From Algoriphagus mannitolivorans DSM 15301 (GTDB taxonomy: Bacteria; Bacteroidota; Bacteroidia; Cytophagales; Cyclobacteriaceae): a stretch of DNA of 64,000 nucleotides. The DNA is taken from assembly GCF_000429425.1 (NCBI RefSeq), contig NZ_AUBV01000004.1, positions 248,001 through 312,000 on the forward strand, read 5' to 3'. Position 1 is the stretch's first letter. Each line of letters begins with the position of its first letter. Below, in pieces: positions 35,907 through 44,260 of the stretch. Below the pieces are notes generated by a model. The model was not told the DNA's origin. It saw nothing but the letters and a program-made list of their open reading frames with translations, and searched no databases. The translations under genes and the position numbers were made by a program.

Positions 35907-37541
35907 ATGAATAAATCCAATTTTAGAGTGTTGGCAGGTCTTACGGTAGGTCTGCTGGCCATGGGGTGCAGCTCCTCCACCTTATTTACCGCTCCTTCAA
36001 TCAGTTACACTGGTACTAGCTCCAAAACTGCCCAGCTCTCTGAAAAAGAAGCCATGCAATGGGGACATTTAGATTTACAAAAAGATACTATTCCCGGGAT
36101 GTCCGTGAATCGTGCTTATTCAGAGCTTTTGAAAAAGAAGAAAGGACAAACTGTTATCGTGGCAGTTATCGATTCTGGAATTGACTTAGACCACGAAGAT
36201 TTAAAATCAGTCCTTTGGACGAATCCGGGAGAAAAACCGGGAGACGGCATAGACAATGACGGAAATGGATACGTCGATGATATCCACGGATATAATTTTC
36301 TAGGGGAATCCTACCACGAACAGCTGGAAGCCGCACGGATCTTGAGACTCAAAATCGGTGACGAAGCTTACCAGCAAGCAGCAAAAGCCAAGCTTGATGA
36401 GAAACTGGAGGAAGCAAAATCCGCTTTCCCCCAGATTCAGCAAATCGAACAAATCGTGCGGATGTCTCACCAGTCTATGCAGGAAGCTTTGGGAAAAGAA
36501 TATTATTCCCTGGCAGATCTGGAGAAGTTTCAGCCAAAGAATGCACAGGAAGAACGAACCGTCGGAATCCTGATGCAAATCATGGGCATGGGAGAAGATA
36601 TCCCTTCTGCTTTGGATGACTTGAAAGAAGGCCTTCAATATTACGAGGAACAGTTGAAGTATAATCTCAACGTGGATTTTGACGGTAGAAAGTCTGTAGG
36701 AGATAATCCTTATGACCTTACTGACATCGGCTATGGAGATGGAAATCCAAATAACCGAGTCAATACCGAAAGTCACGGTTCCCATGTTGCCGGAATCATT
36801 GCCGCTACCCGAAACAATAAAAAAGGGGTTAATGGAGTAGCTCAAAATGTCAAAATCATGTCAATTCGAGCAGTACCCAATGGAGATGAATATGACAAAG
36901 ACATTGCCTTGGCTATCCGATATGCCGCTGACAATGGAGCAAAAGTGATCAATGCCAGCTTTGGTAAAGCCTTTTCACCCAATTCGGAATGGGTCTATGA
37001 GGCCCTGAAATATGCCGCCTCTAAGGACATCCTTTTTGTCCATGCAGCTGGAAATGATGGAATTGATTTGGACTCACCGGAAAACTCAAATTTTCCCAAT
37101 GATCGACCTGACAGCGATAAGCAGGAAATCGTGGATAACTACCTGACCGTAGGGGCATTGTCCTCAGGATTTGGAGAAGAAATGGTTGCGGTGTTTTCCA
37201 ATTATGGTAAAGAGAATGTAGACATTTTCGCTCCTGGCGACCAGATCTATTCTACCATGCCAGAGGATGCCTATAAATTCCAGGGAGGGACTTCCATGGC
37301 CGCACCTGCAGTGGCTGGTGTTGCTGCCATGATTAGGTCTTACTTCCCGACTCTTACAGCGTCTCAGGTGAAGAAAATCATCATGGAATCCGGAATTTCC
37401 CCTCAAGTAGAAGTGGTGGTGGGAGGTATGGAAGGACCGAGAAAAGCATTTTCAGAAATTTCTAAATCCGGAAAAATAGCCAACCTGTATAATGCCTTGA
37501 TTTTGGCAAGTAAGGTTTCAAGCGGAGAAGTGAAACTCTAA
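35907..37541 (+). CDS. Subtilisin-like serine protease, outer-membrane lipoprotein
   Basis: 544 aa, peptidase family S8. The signal peptide ends with lipobox LLAMGC, so the mature enzyme should be lipid-anchored. The catalytic triad is visible: Asp89 (AVIDSGIDLDHEDL), His290 (ESHGSHVAG) and Ser463 (GGTSMAAPAVAG), with oxyanion Asn in HAAGNDG. Between Asp and His is a helical insertion of about 100 residues (roughly 130-235), longer than in classical subtilisins but common in Bacteroidota S8 lipoproteins. The gene starts 70 nt after the eCIS cargo gene but has no known eCIS role; it ends at a strong terminator. Confidence 0.93.
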   Translation: MNKSNFRVLAGLTVGLLAMGCSSSTLFTAPSISYTGTSSKTAQLSEKEAMQWGHLDLQKDTIPGMSVNRAYSELLKKKKGQTVIVAVIDSGIDLDHEDLKSVLWTNPGEKPGDGIDNDGNGYVDDIHGYNFLGESYHEQLEAARILRLKIGDEAYQQAAKAKLDEKLEEAKSAFPQIQQIEQIVRMSHQSMQEALGKEYYSLADLEKFQPKNAQEERTVGILMQIMGMGEDIPSALDDLKEGLQYYEEQLKYNLNVDFDGRKSVGDNPYDLTDIGYGDGNPNNRVNTESHGSHVAGIIAATRNNKKGVNGVAQNVKIMSIRAVPNGDEYDKDIALAIRYAADNGAKVINASFGKAFSPNSEWVYEALKYAASKDILFVHAAGNDGIDLDSPENSNFPNDRPDSDKQEIVDNYLTVGALSSGFGEEMVAVFSNYGKENVDIFAPGDQIYSTMPEDAYKFQGGTSMAAPAVAGVAAMIRSYFPTLTASQVKKIIMESGISPQVEVVVGGMEGPRKAFSEISKSGKIANLYNALILASKVSSGEVKL

Positions 37542-37556
37542 AAGTCCTTTAACCCA

Positions 37557-37599
37557 TCAAAAAAGCCCATGAAGAAATTATCCTCATGGGCTTTTTTGA
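37557..37599. terminator. Bidirectional terminator between the subtilase gene and rpiB
   Basis: A perfect 16-bp inverted repeat (37557-37572 with 37584-37599, TCAAAAAAGCCCATGA and its complement) flanks an 11-nt loop. A and T runs on the two sides make it usable in both directions, as expected between convergent genes. Confidence 0.9.
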
Positions 37600-37613
37600 T
37601 ATATCAACTTATT

Positions 37614-38051
37614 TTATTGGCAGGCTATTTTATTCACCCGATTGGAATGCCTTCCTCCTTCAAAATCAGTCGTCAGAAATATTTCCGCTAGCTTTTCTGC
37701 CAATTCATAGGAAATAAACCGGGCTGGAATTGCCAACACATTGGCGTTGTTATGCTGCCTTGCCAAAGCTGCCAGATCCTCATTCCAGCAAAGTGCCGCA
37801 CGGATACCCTGGTGCTTATTGGCAGTAATTGCTACTCCGTTTCCACTTCCGCAAATCACGATCCCCAACTCGTATTCCCCTTTTTCCACTGCAGTAGATA
37901 AAGGGTGAACATAATCAGGATAATCTACTGAGTCAGTGGTAAAAGGTCCAAAATCTTTAACCTCATACCCGAGTGAGCCCAGCTTTTCGATCATTTTCGC
38001 CTTGTAATCAAACCCGGCGTGATCTCCTCCAATCGCGATTTTCTTTCCCAT
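37614..38051 (-). CDS. rpiB: Ribose-5-phosphate isomerase B
   Basis: 145 aa, RpiB/LacAB family. It has the opening IAIGGDHAGFDYK, the phosphate-binding loop CGSGNGVAITANK, the RAALCW strand and the C-terminal GGRHSNRVNKI. The enzyme interconverts ribose-5-phosphate and ribulose-5-phosphate in the pentose phosphate pathway. It is last of a tight minus-strand operon glyA-tatC-rpiB, 5 nt downstream of tatC. Confidence 0.96.
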   Translation of the reverse strand: MGKKIAIGGDHAGFDYKAKMIEKLGSLGYEVKDFGPFTTDSVDYPDYVHPLSTAVEKGEYELGIVICGSGNGVAITANKHQGIRAALCWNEDLAALARQHNNANVLAIPARFISYELAEKLAEIFLTTDFEGGRHSNRVNKIACQ

Positions 38052-38056
38052 GATGG

Positions 38057-38914
38057 TTAGTCTTCAGATGGATTATTTCTTTGATATTCCGCTTCTTTCA
38101 AAGCCCTTTTCTTCTCCAATCGTTTAGCGATATTAATTCCAATCTCATACAATACCAAAATCGGCATTGCAATCAACAGCTGGCTGATCACGTCCGGAGG
38201 AGTGATAATTGCCGAAACCACCAAAATCACCACGATGGAATGTCTTCGATACGCTTTGAGCATTTTGGAGGTCACCAGACCGGACATGGAGAGGAAATAG
38301 ACTACCACCGGAAGCTGGAACATAATTGCCGACGCCAATACCAACATCGTCAAAGTGGTTACATAGGAAGTAATGTCAAACTCATTGGTGATGCTGGGAT
38401 CTAATTGGTAGTTGGAAAGGAAATTGATGGAAAGCGGAGAAAGGACATAATATCCGAATGCAGCACCCATCAGGAATAGCAAGCTGACGAAAAACACAGC
38501 CCCACGTGCAGCATTTTTTTCTTTATCGTACAATCCAGGGCTGATAAACTTCCACACTTCCCAAAACACATAGGGGAAAGCAGCAATAAAGCCGACCACA
38601 AAACTTGAAGTCATGTGCATGGAAAACTGCCCGGTCATTTGCCGGCTTTGGATCGTGAACGGCAGATCATCAATGCACAAAGCTGAAATTCCCAAGTAAT
38701 TACCAATGTCACAAAGTACCCTATAGGTAAGAAAATCTACCTTGGAAGGCCCCAGGATAATTACCCCAAAGACAATGCTTTTTGCAAGAAATGCGATTAC
38801 CGTAAAGATGAGTACCGCCGCTACGGACCGAAGCAAATGCCAGCGCAATGCTTCCAAATGGTCCAAAAACGACATTCCTTCCTCTTCTTCCTCTTGATAT
38901 TGATCTAGGGCCAC
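38057..38914 (-). CDS. tatC: Twin-arginine translocase subunit TatC
   Basis: 285 aa with six hydrophobic segments. Family landmarks are MSFLDHLEALRWHLLRS at the cytoplasmic N-terminus, FKFISPGLY-like text (WKFISPGLYDKEKN) after helix 2, and FQLPVVVYFLS before helix 5. TatC recognises twin-arginine signal peptides of folded exported proteins. The frame begins with GTG at 38914, 16 nt after glyA; the ATG at 38875 (MSFLDHL) is an alternative that would drop an acidic leader. TatA is not in the window. Confidence 0.95.
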   Translation of the reverse strand: MALDQYQEEEEEGMSFLDHLEALRWHLLRSVAAVLIFTVIAFLAKSIVFGVIILGPSKVDFLTYRVLCDIGNYLGISALCIDDLPFTIQSRQMTGQFSMHMTSSFVVGFIAAFPYVFWEVWKFISPGLYDKEKNAARGAVFFVSLLFLMGAAFGYYVLSPLSINFLSNYQLDPSITNEFDITSYVTTLTMLVLASAIMFQLPVVVYFLSMSGLVTSKMLKAYRRHSIVVILVVSAIITPPDVISQLLIAMPILVLYEIGINIAKRLEKKRALKEAEYQRNNPSED

Positions 38915-38930
38915 GTATAAATTCTAATAA

Positions 38931-40199
38931 TTAGTATAGGGGAAATTGAACCATCCAGGCATTTACTTCTGCCTTGATTTTAGCCAACTCGTCTTCGTTG
39001 GAATGGTTTTGCAAAGCTCGATCGATCAAACCTACAATTTTGACCATATCTTCTTCCTTCAGACCGCGAGTCGTCACCGCTGGAGTACCCAAGCGCATAC
39101 CGGAGGTCACAAAAGGAGATTTGGTATCGAATGGAACCATGTTTTTATTGATGGTGATATCCACTTTGCCCAAAGTTTCCTCAGCAAGTTTTCCGGTCAG
39201 TTCTTTATTTCTCAGGTCTATCAGCATCAGGTGATTGTCTGTTCCACCAGAAATGATCTGGTATCCACGAGATACGAACTCTTGTGCCATTACGGATGCA
39301 TTTCTTTTTACCTGAAGCACATAATCCATGTATTCATCAGAAAGGGCCTCTTCAAAAGCTACTGCCTTAGCAGCGATAATGTGCTCCAATGGACCGCCTT
39401 GAGTACCTGGAAATACTCCCATATCCAAAAGGGAAGACATCTTTCTGATTTCTCCTTTTGGAGTGGTCAGACCCCAAGGATTATCAAAATCTTCACGCAT
39501 CATGATCAAACCGCCTCTTGGGCCTCTCAAGGTTTTGTGAGTAGTCGTGGTCACAATATGACAATGCTCCAAGGGATCGTTGAGCAAACCTCTGGCAATC
39601 AACCCAGATGGGTGGGAAATATCCGCCAGCAAAATCGCATCCACTTCGTCAGCAATTTCTCTCAGTCTCTCATAATCCCAATCCCGGGAATAAGCAGAAG
39701 CTCCGCAGATGATCATTTTGGGACGAATGGCTAAGGCTTTTTCCTCAACTTTATCGTAATCGATCATTCCAGTCTCTTCTTCTACTCCATAAAAATTAGC
39801 CTGATACAGCTTGCCTGAGAAGTTTACGGGAGAACCATGAGTCAAGTGACCCCCATGGGAAAGATCAAATCCCAAAATTGAATCTCCAGGCTTCAGACAG
39901 GCCAGCATTACGGCTGCGTTTGCCTGAGCTCCAGAGTGTGGCTGAACGTTAGCCCAAGTGGCTCCAAACAACTTCTTGGCACGGTCGATGGCAATTTGCT
40001 CAATCTCATCCACTACCTCGCAGCCACCATAGTAGCGCTTGCCTGGAAGTCCTTCTGCGTATTTATTGGTCAGGACGCTGCCTGCAGCCTCCATGACTTG
40101 CTTGGAAGTGAAATTCTCAGAGGCAATCAGTTCGATTCCTCTTCTTTGTCTGTCTTCTTCTTTGCCAATCAAGTCAAAAACAAGCGAGTCTCTTTTCAT
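38931..40199 (-). CDS. glyA: Serine hydroxymethyltransferase
   Basis: 422 aa from ATG 40199. The frame can be extended to 40265, but that extension runs into the promoter and adds residues absent from the family. Motifs: [14 protein letters not shown] near the N-terminus, [21 protein letters not shown], and the PLP lysine in [14 protein letters not shown]. The enzyme transfers the serine hydroxymethyl group to tetrahydrofolate, giving glycine and methylene-THF. It is the first gene of the glyA-tatC-rpiB operon, with a well-matched promoter. Confidence 0.97.
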   Translation of the reverse strand: MKRDSLVFDLIGKEEDRQRRGIELIASENFTSKQVMEAAGSVLTNKYAEGLPGKRYYGGCEVVDEIEQIAIDRAKKLFGATWANVQPHSGAQANAAVMLACLKPGDSILGFDLSHGGHLTHGSPVNFSGKLYQANFYGVEEETGMIDYDKVEEKALAIRPKMIICGASAYSRDWDYERLREIADEVDAILLADISHPSGLIARGLLNDPLEHCHIVTTTTHKTLRGPRGGLIMMREDFDNPWGLTTPKGEIRKMSSLLDMGVFPGTQGGPLEHIIAAKAVAFEEALSDEYMDYVLQVKRNASVMAQEFVSRGYQIISGGTDNHLMLIDLRNKELTGKLAEETLGKVDITINKNMVPFDTKSPFVTSGMRLGTPAVTTRGLKEEDMVKIVGLIDRALQNHSNEDELAKIKAEVNAWMVQFPLY

Positions 40200-40262
40200 A
40201 ATCAGGGGTTTGAAAGCAATAAAATCAATAGGGCGATTTTGATAGCCCATTCTAAAGGAGTC

Positions 40263-40294
40263 CAAAAATAGCCTGAAAGTCCCTATTATCCAAT
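40263..40294 (-). promoter_or_regulatory. Promoter of glyA-tatC-rpiB
   Basis: On the minus strand ATTG (40291-40294, near TTTG) is separated by exactly 20 nt from TATTTTTG (40263-40270), an exact TAnnTTTG box. The predicted 5' leader before the glyA ATG at 40199 is about 55-60 nt. This placement excludes the longer glyA start. Confidence 0.6.
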
Positions 40295-40449
40295 GTGGAA
40301 AAAGATAGCTTTCAAATGAAAAATGAAAAGCTGAATTAAAGCTGAGTGAGGGGCTGGATAATCTGATATAACCTCCGGCAGGTTTCTCATATTATCTCAA
40401 AAAGCAAATTTTGGTAGGAGGAAAAAGCATTATCCCACTAAATTTGGAC

Positions 40450-40824
40450 ATGTATGATTTCAAATTCCGGCCTGAAAGTTATTTTTCCGATGGGGTAACC
40501 TCGATTTTATTGGTGAGGCTGAATTTCCCTGAAAGTCAATGGGGAGAGCAGATCAGCATTTATGCCCATCAATTGGATGGTAAGATCCATTATGAGGTGG
40601 TGGATTTTTACGGAAATGAATATGTGCTTTATCCTGGAAGCAGCTGGGAGCCCCTGAGCTTTGACGAACTTACCTACCTGATCGAAGGGATGCAGGTCAA
40701 TCAAGATCTTCAGGAAGGCAACATGGCTATGGTATTGGACGGGATTCCGGAGGCAGAGAGCCCATTTTATCCTGAACTGAAAAAATACTTTGAAGAGAAG
40801 CGAAAAAACTTCGGGCTGGATTAA
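40450..40824 (+). CDS. Small acidic protein of unknown function
   Basis: 124 aa from ATG 40450, chosen because it gives a natural soluble N-terminus (MYDFKFRPESYFSDGV); the frame can be extended to TTG 40411. It is acidic, with an N-terminal beta-rich half and a helical C-terminus (YPELKKYFEEKRKNFGLD). There is no signal peptide or membrane helix. I do not recognise a family. Its stop shares the TTAA at 40821-40824 with the convergent small gene. Confidence 0.65.
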   Translation: MYDFKFRPESYFSDGVTSILLVRLNFPESQWGEQISIYAHQLDGKIHYEVVDFYGNEYVLYPGSSWEPLSFDELTYLIEGMQVNQDLQEGNMAMVLDGIPEAESPFYPELKKYFEEKRKNFGLD

Positions 40825-41054
40825 AAATCCAGTAAGGGTTGTCTTTGATCGACCACCTGACGGGTTCTAAACCATAATTCATAGGTTTCAAAATCCAAGC
40901 AATCAGTCAATTCGATTCCTTGAAACAAAATCTTTTTCAGACAATTTACCGGCAGCCAAGATTTCAGGGACTGTGCTTGTTCACTGCTGAGCTGGGATAA
41001 TTGCACCCACTTTTTGCCTTCAATAAAAATAGGTATAAGTTTAGCCATTCGCAT
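40821..41054 (-). CDS. Small protein of unknown function
   Basis: 77 aa from ATG 41054. A perfect promoter match (41069-41100) covers the 5' end of any longer frame, so the start must be 41054 or the next ATG at 41048. The protein begins MRMAKLIPIFIEGKKWVQLS and contains SWLPVNCLKKILFQGIEL, suggesting one small alpha/beta domain. No family is recognised. A dedicated promoter supports that it is expressed. Confidence 0.65.
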   Translation of the reverse strand: MRMAKLIPIFIEGKKWVQLSQLSSEQAQSLKSWLPVNCLKKILFQGIELTDCLDFETYELWFRTRQVVDQRQPLLDF

Positions 41055-41068
41055 AAAGTTTATTTGTT

Positions 41069-41100
41069 CAAAAGTATACTGATTATCAAGCTTCTGCAAA
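41069..41100 (-). promoter_or_regulatory. Bacteroidota-type promoter for the 77-aa protein gene
   Basis: Minus-strand TTTG (41097-41100), a 20-nt spacer and TACTTTTG (41069-41076): a full match to TTTG-N20-TAnnTTTG. The predicted transcript would start only a few nucleotides before the ATG at 41054. Confidence 0.65.
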
Positions 41101-41152
41101 GAAACAAAATTAATTTTATGTTAAAACAAATAAAGAATAAGAATATTCGAAT

Positions 41153-42061
41153 ATGTATGGAGCTGTGATTGCGATTGCCTGTCTTTTTTTGGGAATATTC
41201 CTGCAAAAGGTCCCCAAGTTTTCGGCCAGCAAGGCAGCCAACTGGGTACAGTGGTATTTGATCAATATTGTTTTGCCGGCTTTGGCTTTGCTCTATATCC
41301 CTGAAATCAACCCCAGCTGGAGTCTGTTGATTCCCATTTCGGCAGCCTGGTTTACTTTCCTGCTTTCTTGGTTGATTTTCGGACTTTTAGGTAAAAAATT
41401 CAACTGGGGATCCAATGTCACAGGTTGCCTGATCATCGTGTCCGGCCTTGCCAATACCTCATTTTTAGGCTTCCCTGTTGTGGAAGGATTGTATGGAAAA
41501 GAAGGGCTTCCCATCGCCTTGTTGATTGATCAGGGTGGCTCTTTTCTACTGGTATCCTCGCTTTCAATTCTCGTAGGCTCTATCTATGGTGATCATAGTG
41601 AAAGCCTAACCAAAGTCCCCTTGAAAATCTTAAAATTCCCTCCATTTGGGTTTTTGGTTGGGACTTTGTTGATGAGTCTATTTAAAATTCCAACTCCCGA
41701 GATTTTGATTCCAGCCTTACAGTGGATCGGGAAAACTATGCCTCCCATGGCTCTATTGGTCATTGGGCTTCGCTTTTCCCCGGACATCCAATCCATTACC
41801 TCCAAGTTCTTTTGGTATGGGATGGGATACCGTTTGATTTTAGCGCCTTTGGTAGTATGGTTGGTTTATGTCCAGTTTTTGGACAGGAATTCTCTGGAAT
41901 TTAAAGTAACAGTCCTCGAAAGCGGAATGGCCCCAATGATTACCGGCTCAATCATTGCGATCCAATTTGGGCTTCAGCCCCGCTTGGCAACTTTGTTATC
42001 AGGATTGGGCATGCCGATTTCAGCTGCCACTTTGGCCATTTGGTATATTCTATTGGGCTAA
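41153..42061 (+). CDS. AEC family transporter (auxin efflux carrier type)
   Basis: 302 aa with about ten hydrophobic segments in two five-helix halves. The Mem_trans pattern is clear in WVQWYLINIVLPALALLYI, ANTSFLGFPVVEGLYG and the second-half equivalents GKTMPPMALLVIGLRF and SGMAPMITGSI. Bacterial members are linked to dicarboxylate (malate/malonate) efflux, but the substrate cannot be predicted here. The gene is monocistronic; its stop is 1 nt from the end of the convergent suhB-like gene. Confidence 0.9.
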   Translation: MYGAVIAIACLFLGIFLQKVPKFSASKAANWVQWYLINIVLPALALLYIPEINPSWSLLIPISAAWFTFLLSWLIFGLLGKKFNWGSNVTGCLIIVSGLANTSFLGFPVVEGLYGKEGLPIALLIDQGGSFLLVSSLSILVGSIYGDHSESLTKVPLKILKFPPFGFLVGTLLMSLFKIPTPEILIPALQWIGKTMPPMALLVIGLRFSPDIQSITSKFFWYGMGYRLILAPLVVWLVYVQFLDRNSLEFKVTVLESGMAPMITGSIIAIQFGLQPRLATLLSGLGMPISAATLAIWYILLG

Positions 42062-42062
42062 T

Positions 42063-42866
42063 TTAATTCCAGAACTCGGCCAAAACCTTCAAAAACTCTC
42101 CATGAATATGCCCATTGCTGGCCACGATTTTTCTCCCGAAAATATAATCATCTCCTCCTGAAAAGTCCGTAACTACCCCTCCTGCCTCTTGGACGATCAA
42201 GGCTCCGGCTGCCACATCGTAGGAATTCAGGTTGTATTCAAAAAATCCTTCTGTACGACCTGAAGCCACATAGACTAAATCCACTGCTGCTGAACCCATT
42301 CTTCTCAACCCATGGGTTTTTTGCATCAAAGACTTCATGCTATTGAGATATCGGTCTATCAGTTCAAAATTGTAATAGGGAAATCCGGTAGCCACGAGGG
42401 ATGCGGATAGATCTGGAGCTTTACTGACTTTGATGCGTGTGTCATTACAGAATGCACCTTCACCCTTCATGGCATAAAAACACTCGTGCCTGTTGATCTC
42501 ATAGACCACGCCCAAGACAACTTGATCCTTTTCCATCAAAGCGATGCTCACCGCAAAAACAGGAATGCCATGAATGAAATTGGTGGTTCCATCCAATGGA
42601 TCAATCACCCAGTTGTACACTTCCTTTTGATTGGTGCTGGTGCCTTCCTCTGTAATGAATCCCGCCTCTGGCAAAATCTTACTCAGAGCATTTACAATTT
42701 TCAGCTCAGCCTCTTTGTCCACATAGGAGACTAAGTCATTGAAGCCCTTGTGTTCGACTTTTTCCACATCGAAGTGAGTTCTTTCCTTACGGATAAAGGC
42801 TCCCACTTCCTTGGCGATCATTTGAGTTTGCCCTAGTAAATCGGCTAGTTCTGTTTTGGAAATCAT
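42063..42866 (-). CDS. suhB: Inositol monophosphatase family protein (SuhB-like)
   Basis: 267 aa, the usual length. The metal-binding motifs are all present: FITEEGTS, WVIDPLDGTTNFIHG, and the C-terminal NSYDVAAGALIVQEAGG. Members hydrolyse inositol-1-phosphate and related phosphates with Mg2+; some act as SuhB in ribosome biogenesis, others on PAP. The symbol is assigned by family only. The gene is separated by 60 nt from rsmI upstream on the same strand. Confidence 0.88.
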   Translation of the reverse strand: MISKTELADLLGQTQMIAKEVGAFIRKERTHFDVEKVEHKGFNDLVSYVDKEAELKIVNALSKILPEAGFITEEGTSTNQKEVYNWVIDPLDGTTNFIHGIPVFAVSIALMEKDQVVLGVVYEINRHECFYAMKGEGAFCNDTRIKVSKAPDLSASLVATGFPYYNFELIDRYLNSMKSLMQKTHGLRRMGSAAVDLVYVASGRTEGFFEYNLNSYDVAAGALIVQEAGGVVTDFSGGDDYIFGRKIVASNGHIHGEFLKVLAEFWN

Positions 42867-42926
42867 GAATGGGTAAAAATTATGGGTTGATTAAAGGGAA
42901 AGTCCTCAAATGAAAAGCTAAAATGC

Positions 42927-43667
42927 CTACTTGTATTTCTTCTCCTTCTTCCATTCCTTCTCCTGATCCTTCTCTTTTAGTTTTTCATTTGCTCCTGCAA
43001 GAATAAGAACAATTTCTCCTTTTAGCGGATTATTTTGATAATATTCAATTAATTCTTTCAAAGTTCCCCGAACATTTTCTTCATGGAGCTTGGTAAGCTC
43101 TCTTGAGACACAGGCTTGGCGCTCTTCCCCAAAGGCTTCCGCAAACTGCTCCAGCGTCTTCATCAGGCGATGAGGGGATTCATAAAAAATCATTGTTCTG
43201 GTTTCCAGCATCAAGGAATCAATCCGAGTTTTTCTTCCTTTTTTGTGCGGGAGAAAACCTTCAAAAACAAAACGGTCATTGGGCAAGCCACTGTTGACCA
43301 AAGCAGGAACAAAGGCTGTGGGGCCGGGGAGACATTGTACATCCAGTCCGGAAGCCAAGACCTCACGAACCAGCAAAAAGCCCGGATCTGAAATTGCCGG
43401 GGTGCCGGCATCACTGACTAAGGCAAAAACCTCCCCATTTTTCATCCTATCTACCAGTTTTTCTACGGCCTTATGTTCGTTGAAAATATGGTAGCTCTGC
43501 AAAGGCCTGGAGATCTCCAAATGCTTCAAAAGAATCCCGGTGGTCCGTGTGTCTTCAGCCAGAATAACATCCACAGACTTCAGGGTTTCAATCGCCCTTA
43601 GCGTTATGTCCTTAAGATTACCAATGGGAGTAGGAACAAGAAATAGACTGATGGGAGATTCGCTCAT
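42927..43667 (-). CDS. rsmI: 16S rRNA 2'-O-ribose C1402 methyltransferase
   Basis: 246 aa, tetrapyrrole-methylase fold. Landmarks: [64 protein letters not shown] and [10 protein letters not shown]. RsmI methylates C1402 at the ribosomal P site, normally together with RsmH. The basic tail ([16 protein letters not shown]) is an extension of the standard C-terminus. The start overlaps the end of the pterin dehydratase gene by 4 nt. Confidence 0.96.
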   Translation of the reverse strand: MSESPISLFLVPTPIGNLKDITLRAIETLKSVDVILAEDTRTTGILLKHLEISRPLQSYHIFNEHKAVEKLVDRMKNGEVFALVSDAGTPAISDPGFLLVREVLASGLDVQCLPGPTAFVPALVNSGLPNDRFVFEGFLPHKKGRKTRIDSLMLETRTMIFYESPHRLMKTLEQFAEAFGEERQACVSRELTKLHEENVRGTLKELIEYYQNNPLKGEIVLILAGANEKLKEKDQEKEWKKEKKYK

Positions 43668-43897
43668 TTCAGAATCTGATCTATCGCTTTGGCTAATTTG
43701 CGGTCTTTTTCAGTGACAGTATTTCCGGCGTCGTGGGTGGTCAGTTCGATTTCTACCTGATTGTACACATTGCTCCAATTGGGATGATGATTATGGGCTT
43801 CTGCCAAAAATGCCACTCGCGTCATGAAGGCAAATGCCTCCTGAAAGTCTCCAAATTTGAAAGTCCTTTTCAAACGGTTATTCTCTTCTTTCCACAT
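43664..43897 (-). CDS. 4a-hydroxytetrahydrobiopterin dehydratase, short form
   Basis: 77 aa from ATG 43897. The longest frame begins at TTG 43921, but this would overlap the DUF493 gene and adds residues foreign to the family. The diagnostic text is [27 protein letters not shown], with the two catalytic His of the HHP motif. It lacks the first helix of the usual 95-110-aa enzyme, which is normal for Bacteroidota members. The reaction dehydrates 4a-hydroxytetrahydropterin after aromatic amino acid hydroxylation; it may also serve as a pterin salvage enzyme. Confidence 0.9.
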   Translation of the reverse strand: MWKEENNRLKRTFKFGDFQEAFAFMTRVAFLAEAHNHHPNWSNVYNQVEIELTTHDAGNTVTEKDRKLAKAIDQILK

Positions 43898-43910
43898 ATC
43901 CAAGTAAAGT

Positions 43911-44177
43911 TTATAGAGCAATCACTCCCTCAATGGAGGAGGCTTGCTCATAGATGTCCATAATTTGATCTGAGCTGTCCACCATCATCTGAATGGTGGT
44001 GCTCACATATTTTCCTCCGCTACTGGGCTTTAGGCTGATTTCGTTTTTTGGAAAAAGCTTGGCAATTTCTTGCTCTTGGCCTTTTGGTACGATGAATTTA
44101 AACATATAAAGCATCGGGAACTGCCCTACTGCCTCCAGCTTTTCTTTGAAACCTGCTTTATCAAATTTCTTTTGCAT
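43911..44177 (-). CDS. DUF493 family protein (YbeD-like)
   Basis: 88 aa from ATG 44177 (a TTG lies two codons upstream). It matches DUF493: [27 protein letters not shown] read in two parts, then the Ser/Gly turn [12 protein letters not shown] and a final helix region ending IEGVIAL. E. coli YbeD has an ACT-like fold and is thought to be regulatory. It is the first gene of a compact group DUF493-PCD-rsmI, with 13 nt to the next start. Confidence 0.85.
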   Translation of the reverse strand: MQKKFDKAGFKEKLEAVGQFPMLYMFKFIVPKGQEQEIAKLFPKNEISLKPSSGGKYVSTTIQMMVDSSDQIMDIYEQASSIEGVIAL

Positions 44178-44220
44178 GATCAAACTTACTTCTTTCTCTC
44201 AAATTTATAATCAAACAAAA

Positions 44221-44244
44221 AACCCATGCCTTTCGACATGGGTT
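44221..44244 (-). terminator. Rho-independent terminator after the PpiD-like gene
   Basis: An 8-bp stem (AACCCATG 44221-44228 with CATGGGTT 44237-44244) and 8-nt loop, followed on the minus strand by TTTTTTGTTTG. It separates the PpiD-like gene from the DUF493 group. Confidence 0.85.
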
Positions 44245-44260
44245 CATTTTTTGATTTCTT

